Positions 8,801-17,600 of a stretch of 64,000 nucleotides of DNA are shown piece by piece. Both the position numbers and the translations under genes were made by a program. Origin of the DNA: Candidatus Poribacteria bacterium. Its GTDB lineage: Bacteria; Poribacteria; WGA-4E; WGA-3G. A model generated the notes under the pieces. That model made no database searches. It was not told where the DNA came from and worked only from the letters and a program-made list of their open reading frames with translations. The first letter of the stretch is position 1, and every line of letters begins with the position of its first letter. Location: positions 23,092 to 87,091 of the forward strand of contig JAJEET010000063.1 in NCBI GenBank assembly GCA_022820835.1, in the 5' to 3' direction.

Positions 8801-11601
8801 GTCTTGTCCCTCAGATTCTAAGGTCACCATTTAGTAGAAGAAGTGGACCGCGATGGACACCCGCAAATTTTGAAGAGGCACAAGCCGGGGCACTCGTCCA
8901 ATTGACAGCAATCGCGGAAAAGAAAGGGAACCTGAGCAGATTCATTAGCCAATTTGAGGCGAAGGTTAACGCGAATCCACAGGATACCCAGACGCTTGAA
9001 CTGTTAGCACAACTCTACACACTGACCGATAACACCGATAAAACAAGAGAAATTACCGAGCAGCTGCTTGACACTTCGCCGAATGATCCAGCATATCAAG
9101 CCGTCCGGTTACACCAGACTATGCAGCACAACCTTAATTATAAAACATTCAAAAAACATCTCGATGAAGCGACCGGGCTGCCGCCTGAAGCACGGCACCA
9201 GTATATCATACAATACACTGAGAAACTTTATCGTCGTGGAGAAAACGCAGATGCCGAAAAATTGTTGGACGAACTCGAAGGTGACCAAGTACTTAATCTC
9301 AGCACCGGCGTTATGTTGGTTGATGTCCTTGTCTTAATGGGCAAGATGGACGAAGCAGAGAAAATTATCACCCAATTTCCGATCCCGATTGCTTCAGCAG
9401 CACCTGCGACCCCCCAGCAACAGCGACAATACGTTACGGTCTATCAAACTCTAGCGGACGCTTACCTTCGTCAGGGGAAAATTGAGAAAGCGACTACGTT
9501 CTTCTGGAACTTTTTGGAACACACTAAGCCGAACACCGCAAACCCGCGACGCGTCGCAAAACTTGAATATGCTGCGCCTTCCTACATAGGCTATACCTCA
9601 ATTCAGTTAACCTATCCCTCGCCGACGATATACTACAATCAAGATCGGTTGCAGTATCTGCAGCAGGTTTTTAATCAATTTTTGTTGAAAAATCAACAAA
9701 AATCACTGTACGCCAAATTGCAGGCTGAGTTTAATTCGACAGAAGGCAGAGAGCGTATCTACCCGGGGTTAGCATTGAGCTACTGTTATTGGTGGGATGG
9801 CCAGCGGGATAAGGCACAAAAGACACTCTCCGCGTTGCAAGAGGAATTCTCGGATGATCTTACACTTAAAATTAACACTTTCTTTGCCTCAATCCAAACT
9901 GGGCAACACGAAACAGCACTGGCACTGCTTGAAGAACTCATTGAAGTAGAACCGAGGAACCGTCGTCAATATTATGACCTGATGCTACAAGTTGCTATGC
10001 GCACAGGTGACAGGAGCAGCGTGCGTGAATTGGTAACAAAACTGCTGAACTCACCGAGCAAAGTTCGAGAGTTTCATCAGTTTTCCGAAAAACTCCATGA
10101 TGCCGGTTTTAAACAGCACGCTGTTGCTGTTGCCAAGAAAACGGTAGACCTTGCGATGGGTGAGCGCGACCCGAATTTTCTCATGGACTTGAGCCAACAT
10201 TTAGAACGACTTGGACAAGTACAGGATGCTGAATCCATCGCGGAACGCGCGTTGCGTTTCGCTAACCAACGCGACCGGTCCGGACAGACGCTCTATTCTT
10301 GGAATTTTCGGAGCGCAACGCGGTTAGTGGGACGCTCCACAAACGCACCCGACCGCGAGCGAAAACTTGTGGCAGCTGTACAAAAGAATCCAGAAGCACA
10401 CCATGCCCATCTCAAGTTGGCAATTTTCTACGAAAGCACCGATCAACCCGAAAAAGCATCGGAGGCATTTAAGGCTCTACTTGCTCTAAGACCTAAGGAC
10501 AGCATGACCCGATACCGCTACGCCCAGATGTTACAGAGGACCGGACAGGAAAAAGATGCTGTTGACCAGTATATGGTGCTTCTCAAGGACAATCCAAATG
10601 TCCTTGGCTACGACTATTTCGAGGTAATAGGTACTTTCATCCAAACGGAAAGAATTGATGAACTCGTTTCACTCACCAAAGAGATGATGGTTCCATCTGT
10701 GGGACAAAATTTCGGGCGACAATTCGCGCGTAGTGTAGCACAGATGTGTGTCCGAGGGGGCAGCCCTAAAGCGGCAGTCGAAATCTATGAGAAATTTGTT
10801 GAAGTTTATCCAAACCAGACCGGCACGTATCAAAACCTTGCATCCGCTTATATCGCCGCTGGAGAACGTGAGAACGCAATCCAACTTTTGCGCGGAAGGT
10901 TGGCAACTGGAAACATCGCGTCTCAAGTAGAGACTGTCCTAAAGCTCGTTGAACTCTACAAGGCTTCCGATGAATTAGAAAACTTGACAGCGGAATACAC
11001 AGCAAAACTTGCTGAGAAGCCAGCAGATCCGGCACTGCTCTATCTCGTCGCTTCAATGAAGGTCGCAGCAAATAACCTCGAAGAAGCGAAACCGCTGATT
11101 AATCAACTCCTTAAAGTCCTACCTACTGCACGGAAACTATCCTGGCTGAACAGACTCGCGTTAGAATACCGGATCGCAGGGGACCGGGACTGGGAACTCC
11201 GTCTACTTGAAGCCGCTGTTGAGGATGTTTATCCGAAGACTTCCAGCATACTTTTGGAGACTTATCGGAGACTTGCTATGGCATACGTCCACAAAGGCGA
11301 AAAAGAGAAGGGACAGAACACCCTTCGCAAGATGGGGGCTCTCCGCCTTTCGCAACGCAGCGTACGCTATCTCGAGCTCGAGAAAGAGGAAATTGCAAAG
11401 ATATATGTTCAACACGACATGTTAGAAGATGCCGAACTCTTGCTTAGCGATCTTCTTAACGATTTTTCAGTACAACCGTGGACTCGGAGGCAAGCAGAGC
11501 AACAACTAAAGAAGATTAAACGACGACGTACCTTTTTGGAGTTGAAGAGGCGAGTGACTTCAAAAATGAAAACTACGCCCCGCAAGTCAACTGTCGAATA
11601 G
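5827..11601 (+). CDS. Giant exported TPR protein, C-terminally short paralog
   Basis: A 1924-aa protein with a signal peptide (basic start, hydrophobic stretch, SITFTQE near residue 30), followed by TPRs to the end. I chose the ATG at 5827 over 5821 because GGAG at 5815-5818 then lies 8 nt upstream. That is exactly the spacing seen at the GTG start of the next paralog, and the two leaders align base for base. The N-terminal 700 residues closely match that paralog, including the block GNWLRKDLQHRIIGIYAAD. A non-TPR signature, LALSYCYWWDGQR, lies near residue 1315 and recurs in all three paralogs. The protein stops after an RRRTFLELKRR segment, where the other two continue for roughly 900 more residues, so it has no LamG domain and no C-terminal beta-sandwich. 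Its start is 59 bp after the preceding stop, and the next gene begins 27 bp downstream. Confidence 0.92.
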   Translation: MFGRKNYRIPLFVLSFIVCALCIPSITFTQEVTDDTKIIERYKQMLNRKPKEGRTFDRLYQFYLEGNGLDAMVADYQAEAATKPDAPNIQIILGHIYKRLGKDTEAIDAYQRAITLSPNDYYSHFALGHQHTTLRQYEQAINALTKAAALSEQTASATPDDRTLIYKTLGRAYFHQDRVDDAIATWKKIAESDTQNIFARIELADLFHEQELYPQAIAQHEAITEIKKDDPYRVCLSLREIGKIHEDMGDYEAARTRYDTALALTAPGNWLRKDLQHRIIGIYAADANWKGLIDYYQGKLQVTPNDPELIGLLASAYIENQQLDEGIAAYRNGLELAPTDADLRLNLIAALRSAEQLEDAAAEYEVLSEQQPDDFGIYRELGKLYLQLKNEDKAKASYQRMTNRDPENASTYLILAEIYTGHEWIEDAVASYQKAISLAPINLDYIEYFGEFYFRQGNREKALETWNLMVAPDKAVAENYDRLARLLNKRNFHTEAIAASRKAVELMPGVYRYREALAKRLMENKDYAAALIEYTEAEKLAPNPFFAEEMDNQRIEIYRRQGTLGDHIEAMEVELNKPGLSDADIFAKHKRLAKMYLKSKNITYALAVLLKARSLRPDDVPVNRWLAELYVKQGRRDDAKATYIHLTDIDSANAREYYTGIARIHLNTMNLDAAKTAAKQIVAHSPRNPDGHQMFAEIAKHAEDYDTAIVSLKQAIRLRPEAIGIRSELANIYKISGKPRQALAQYWRCWELSNSVSDKLAFVKPLSEVYYDLGQRNAFEEKLKQLSKTNASSIVPVLALAEIYRMEGDLPNARFQLVQALDRERENPELLAQLVKISLDLGDNQGALAYQQRLVKAQPDPRHQQKLGELLFDAGREQEAIQAWTKLLHTKNQTLETELEFLTLLIRHELLDEALFTIERAAENAQDAKAIYQLGAVLVEMNEVERAQPYFQRILEMPIPARNVTKNITIDPNQTTSGTPRLNTNEFHLARSLVPQILRSPFSRRSGPRWTPANFEEAQAGALVQLTAIAEKKGNLSRFISQFEAKVNANPQDTQTLELLAQLYTLTDNTDKTREITEQLLDTSPNDPAYQAVRLHQTMQHNLNYKTFKKHLDEATGLPPEARHQYIIQYTEKLYRRGENADAEKLLDELEGDQVLNLSTGVMLVDVLVLMGKMDEAEKIITQFPIPIASAAPATPQQQRQYVTVYQTLADAYLRQGKIEKATTFFWNFLEHTKPNTANPRRVAKLEYAAPSYIGYTSIQLTYPSPTIYYNQDRLQYLQQVFNQFLLKNQQKSLYAKLQAEFNSTEGRERIYPGLALSYCYWWDGQRDKAQKTLSALQEEFSDDLTLKINTFFASIQTGQHETALALLEELIEVEPRNRRQYYDLMLQVAMRTGDRSSVRELVTKLLNSPSKVREFHQFSEKLHDAGFKQHAVAVAKKTVDLAMGERDPNFLMDLSQHLERLGQVQDAESIAERALRFANQRDRSGQTLYSWNFRSATRLVGRSTNAPDRERKLVAAVQKNPEAHHAHLKLAIFYESTDQPEKASEAFKALLALRPKDSMTRYRYAQMLQRTGQEKDAVDQYMVLLKDNPNVLGYDYFEVIGTFIQTERIDELVSLTKEMMVPSVGQNFGRQFARSVAQMCVRGGSPKAAVEIYEKFVEVYPNQTGTYQNLASAYIAAGERENAIQLLRGRLATGNIASQVETVLKLVELYKASDELENLTAEYTAKLAEKPADPALLYLVASMKVAANNLEEAKPLINQLLKVLPTARKLSWLNRLALEYRIAGDRDWELRLLEAAVEDVYPKTSSILLETYRRLAMAYVHKGEKEKGQNTLRKMGALRLSQRSVRYLELEKEEIAKIYVQHDMLEDAELLLSDLLNDFSVQPWTRRQAEQQLKKIKRRRTFLELKRRVTSKMKTTPRKSTVE

Positions 11602-11628
11602 CGCGAATCAAACAAAGGAGATATTTTC

Positions 11629-14600
11629 GTGTTCAGACGAGAGAAATGCGTAATTAGTGTGTGCATAGTGTACTTTATAGCCTACATCTTGTGTTTCACA
11701 TCCATTACCCTTGCACAAGATGAGACAGACGACGCGAAAATTATCGAACGCTATAAGCAGATGCTCAATCGCAAGCCGAAAGAGGGAAGTACGTTTGACC
11801 GGCTCTACCAGTTTTACCTCGAAGGTAACGGTTTAGATGCTATGGTAGCGGATTACCAGGCAGAAGCGGCAGCCACGCCTGATGCTCCAAATCTCCAACT
11901 TATCTTGGGACACATCTATAAACGCCTTGGAAAAGATGCTGACGCTGTTAAAGCCTATCAACGCGCCGTCGAACTTGCACCCAATAATTATTACTCATAC
12001 TTTGCCCTCGGACAAGCGTATGCCATATTGCTTCAACATGAAAACGCCATTAGTGCATTGAACCGAGCAGCAAAAATCGCTGAGGAGACGCAAACCGCGA
12101 CTCCCGAAGACCTTACCGCCACTTACAAAGCACTCGGCAGCGCATATTTCCAGCGAGACCGTGTTGATGAAGCTATCACAGCGTGGACAAAAATCGCCGA
12201 ACTTGACCCGGAGAATATCTTTACACGCATTGAACTCGCTGACCTACTCCGAGAGCAGGAACTCTATGAACAAGCAATCGCACAACACGAAGCAATTATT
12301 CAGTTCAAAGCCGAGGATCCGTATCGCGTGTGTCTGAGTCGACGCGAAATTGGCAATATTCACGAGGCGAAAGGCGACTACGGGACTGCTATCAAGAGCT
12401 ATGACTCAGCACTTACATTAACAGCACCCGGCAACTGGCTCCGTAAAGACCTCCAACACCGTATCATTGGAATTTACGCTGCAGATGGGAACTGGGAAGG
12501 CTTAATCGAATACTATCAAAAGAAACTTCAAAAGACACCAAACGAACCTGAAATCCTTGGGTTACTCGCCGCAGCCTATATTGAGAATCAACAACTTGAC
12601 GAAAGCATCACGACATACCAGAAGGCAGTGGAACTCGCACCGACCGATGCGAACCTGCGCTTGAACCTCATCTCAGCATTTCGGAATGCCGAAAAATTTG
12701 AAGACGCTGCAGCAGCTTATGAATCTTTAAGTGAGCAGGACCCTGACGATTTTGGGATCTATCGCGAACTCGGTGAATTGTATCTGCATCTACAAGACGA
12801 AGACAAAGCACGAGCAACGTATCAGCGGATGATTGACCGCGACCCAGAGAATGCGGGAACCCATCTTATCCTCGCCGAAATCTACGCCAGTAATGAATGG
12901 ATGGAAGATGCCGAGGCAGCCTACCAATCAGCACTTTCGCTTGCTCCCAATAATCTTGATTACATTGAGTATTTTGGCGAATTCTACTTCCGCCAGGGGG
13001 ATCGTGAAAAAGCGATTGAGACATGGAATCTGATGGTCGCTGGCGATAAGGCCGTCGCTGAGAATTACGATCGGTTGGCACAACTACTTGACACAAAGAA
13101 CTACCGTGCCGAAGCGATTGCCGCAAGTCGGAAGGCGACTGAATTGATGCCGGATGTCTATCGGTATCGCGAAGCCTTAGCGAAACGGCTCATGAAAAAC
13201 AAGGATTACGACGCAGCACTAACCGAATATACGGAAGCCGCAAAGGTTGCACCAAACGCATTTTTCGCTGAGGAGATGGATAACCAACGAATTGAACTCT
13301 ATCGGCGGCAGGGCACTCTCGTAGAGAAGATCGAAGCAGTCGAGGCAGAACTGGAAACGTCGGGACTCCCTGCTACCGATATCTTCGCGCAGCAGAAACG
13401 GCTTGCAAAAATGTACCTCAAGTTGGGGAACATCACCTACGCCCTCGAAGTCCTCTTGAAAGCAAAAGCACATCAACCCGATGATGTGGTTATCAACCGC
13501 TGGCTCGCAGAGGTTTATACCAAGCAGAACAGGCGTGATGATGCGAACGCTGTTTATAGACACCTCATCACAATTGATAGCGCAAATACACGAGAATACT
13601 ATACAAACATCGCGCGCGCGCATCTAAACGTCATGGATTTCGATGCAGCAACAGAAACATCAAAGCAGGTCATCGCGCACAGTCCACGGAACCCCGAAGG
13701 GCATCAAATGCTCGCGGAAATCGCGAAGCAGGCTGGAAACTATGAGAGTGCTATAGACAGCCTCAAACAGGCACTTCGACTGCGTCCAGAGGCGATTGAT
13801 ATTCGCTCCGAATTAGCGGCAACCTACAAACTTGCAGGGAAACCTCGGCAGGCACTCGCGCAGTACTGGCGGTGTTGGGAATTAAGCGGTACCGTTAACG
13901 ACAAACTCGGTTTTGTCAAACCGCTTTCTGAGGTGTATTATGACTTGGGACGGCGCGGCGAGTTTGAGGAAAAACTCAAACAACTGTCGAAATCCAATAC
14001 ATCCAGCGTCGGACCTGTTATCGCACTCGCTGAACTCTACCGCATGGAGGGGGACCTACCGAGTGCACGTTTCCAACTTGCCCGCGCATTAGACAGAGAA
14101 CGCGAAAACTCGGATTTGTTGATACAACTCGTTAGTATCAGCGTTGACCTCGGTGATAACCAAGACGCACTCACCTACCAACAACGCCTCGTCAAAGTGC
14201 AACCCGATCCGAGCCATCAGCGACGGCTCGGTGAGCTGCTGTTTGATGCTGGACGCGAACAAGAGGCGATACAAGCCTGGACGAAACTGCTACACGCGAA
14301 AAATCAGACGCTTGAAGCTGAGGTTAAACTTGCGATGCTTCTGATTCGGCACGGACTGCTTGACGAGGCACTCTTCGTTCTTGATCGCGCAGCTAAAAAG
14401 ATCACAGGAAACCCAGATGCCCACCTCGCACGCTATCAACTTGGCGGGGTGCTGGTGCGTATGAACGAATTCGACCGCGCTCGCACACATTTCCAGCGAA
14501 TCTTGGATATGCCGAAACCCCCTGAAAATGTAACTAAGCATCCGAATGCAGGGAATAGAAATACTTCATCAGGTACCCCCGGTATTAACACTAACAAATT

Positions 14601-17600
14601 TGACCTCGCGCGTAGTCTTCTCTACCGAATTCAGGACCAATCGTATTACAGTAGAAACGTACAGGGATGGATACCGAACAACTTTGACGAAGCACAAGCG
14701 GGCGCACTCGTCCATTTAGTGACAATTGCGCAGCAACACGGGGAACTTAATGCGTTCATTCAGCAGTATGAAACGGCACTTGAAGAAAATCCGAAGGACA
14801 TCAAACCCCTTGAAATCTTGGCACAAATCTATACCTTGACCGAGCATCCCGAGAAAACAGCGGCTGTGCTTGAGCGATTGATTGCTGTGTCTCCAAACGA
14901 TACGGTCTATCAAGCTATACGTTTCAAAGCGGCAATTCAGAGAGACCTTGCTTCTGAAACGATAAAAAAATATCTTAGCAACATCACAGGACTGACAGGA
15001 GAAGCCCGTCTTTGGTACACGCTACAATACATCCAAAAACGCTATCGTGATGGGGACAAGACGGAAGCTGAAAAACTGATGCGTGAATTTGAAAATACAA
15101 AAGTGATGGAGCTTAACACTGTTGAAGCACTCGTTGAGACACTCGTCCTGATGGAGAAAACGGATGCTGCAGCGCAAATCATCGCTGATCTGTCTATTCC
15201 AACACAATCACAGCAGTCGCAGTATCGAGACCTTTATAGAATAGTTACCGATGCGTACATGCGTCAGGAACACATTGACAAAGCGATTGATCTCTTCTGG
15301 ACTTACTGTGAGCGAACCCAACCGCAAATCACAAACACTCGGCGTGGTGTCTCCCATCCATTACGTTTCGCTTCTTCAAGCAGTTCATCTATTCAGGCAA
15401 TTTTTCCTACGTCTACAACCTATTATAGCGGGAGCAGATTAGGGTATCTAAGATCCTTTTCTCGACGGTTGTGGTTGAAAAATCAACAGGAAGCACTATA
15501 TTCTAAGTTACAGGCTACGGTTGATGCTGTCGAAGGTAGAGACCGAATCTTCGCGGGATTAGCATTGAGTTACTGCTACTGGTGGAACGGCGATCGCGAA
15601 AAAGCGCGAGAAACACTCGTATCGTTGCAGGCGCAATTCCCCCGGGACCTTGCCCTCAAACTCAGTACTGTGTTTAGCTCTATTCAAACCGGACATTATG
15701 CAGGAACACTTAAACTGCTTGATGAACTTTCTGTAAGTGACCCGAGAAATCGCCGTCAATACTATGACCTAACGCTCCAATTGGCATTGCAGTCAGGGAA
15801 TACTGTCGCTGTTCGGGACTTGATAGTAAAACTTCTGAATTCACCGAGCGGTGCGCGTGAACTCTATACGTTTTCGCAGCAGCTGCAAACTGCCGGTTAT
15901 ACACAGCACGCGGCGACTATCATGAATAAAGCGATGCACTTGGCGATGGCGGTACGGGATCCGAATTTCCTGATGGAACTAAGTCGTCACTTAGAGGATC
16001 TCGGTAGAGGTCAGGATTCTGTGCTAATTGCTGAACGCGCGCTACGATTTGCCAACCAACGCGACCGATACGGTAGAACAATGTCGTCACGGAATCTACA
16101 GCAGGCGACTCACCTCACGAGCCACTCGAAATCCAGAAAGGATCAGGAAACGCAATTAATTGATGCGGTCGAAAAGAATCCCACCTCATACAGAGCGTTT
16201 ATGAATTTGGCGGCTTTCTATGAAGGAACAAATAAATTTGACAAAGCATCAACGGCATACCAACGTTTACTTACCATTAGACCTACAGACAGTGGGACAC
16301 GCAAACGTTTCGCCGATATGTTGTATGCCAATGGAAAATATGAAGCGGCTATTCCGCAATACACAAAACTTCTCAAGGACAACCCGACTATACTTGGCTA
16401 TGCGACTTCTGATGTTATAGAAACTTTCTTTAAAGCCAAGAAAGTTGACGAACTCATCACACTTTCAAAAGAGATGATTACGCCATCTATTGGACGTGAC
16501 CTCAATAACGAATTAGCACGAGACGTGGCGCGAGAACTGATGGATAAAAACAATCCCAAAGCTGCTATTTCAATTTATGAGAAACTCATCGAAGCGCAGC
16601 CGAGTCGTACTGGCTATTATCGCAGCTTAGCATCTGCTTATGCGGCTACAGGTGAACATGAGAAAGCGATCCAGATATTAAGGAACACACTAAAAACTGA
16701 AGAGTCGTCTTCGCAAGAAGCGACCATAGGAATGTTGACCCGTTTCTACAAATTATACGGCGGACTGGACGCATTCATCAAGGAATCTGAAGCAAAACTA
16801 TCAGAAAAACCGACGGATAACAACCTACGCTATCTCCTTGCCGCCATGAAGATTGCAGCCAACGATTTAGAAGGCGCAGATAGACTCGCTTTCCAACTGC
16901 TTAATGAAGACGCATTTAAGACAAGACATAATACAAGACAACTCCACAATTTGGCAGATGCATACCGTCTTGCGGGCGTGCGAGAACGTGAATTTCAAAT
17001 ACTTGAGAGAATAGTACAAGTTCAAAATCAACAAAGTTATGTTGATTGGGTTCCCTATCATAGACTCGGAATGATCTATGCACTTAAAGGTGAAATAGGG
17101 AAAGCACAGGACGCGTATCGAAAAATGGGGAGACTCAGGCTTCGATATAGGAACGACTTCGTTGAATTAATGAATGTTGGTGCCACATATTTGCACAACC
17201 AAATGTGGGACGAGGCTGAACCACTTCTCACCGAAATCGCCAACGATCTATCAGTGAGGTCCTACTTCCGCAGAGAGGCAGAAGAACGGTTAGTGGCGAT
17301 TAAGAAGCGGCGTGACAATATTTCCAATACGACTCAACTCAAAGAAAAAATAAAAACGATGGACATCAAGACGTTACGGACATTGGCAAAAGATTTCGTC
17401 CGGCGTGGAGATAGACAACAAGCTGTCCTCATTTACACACACCTCGAAAAAGTGATGCCCGAAGACTTCGAGTCTCGCGCGCAACTTGCAACGCTTTACG
17501 CGATACAAAATCAACAGGATAACGCTGTCGCGACTTGGGAAGCACTCCTTGCAGAGGATCCGGGGAATACGAGGTTTCAAGATGGACTTGTTCGGACTTA

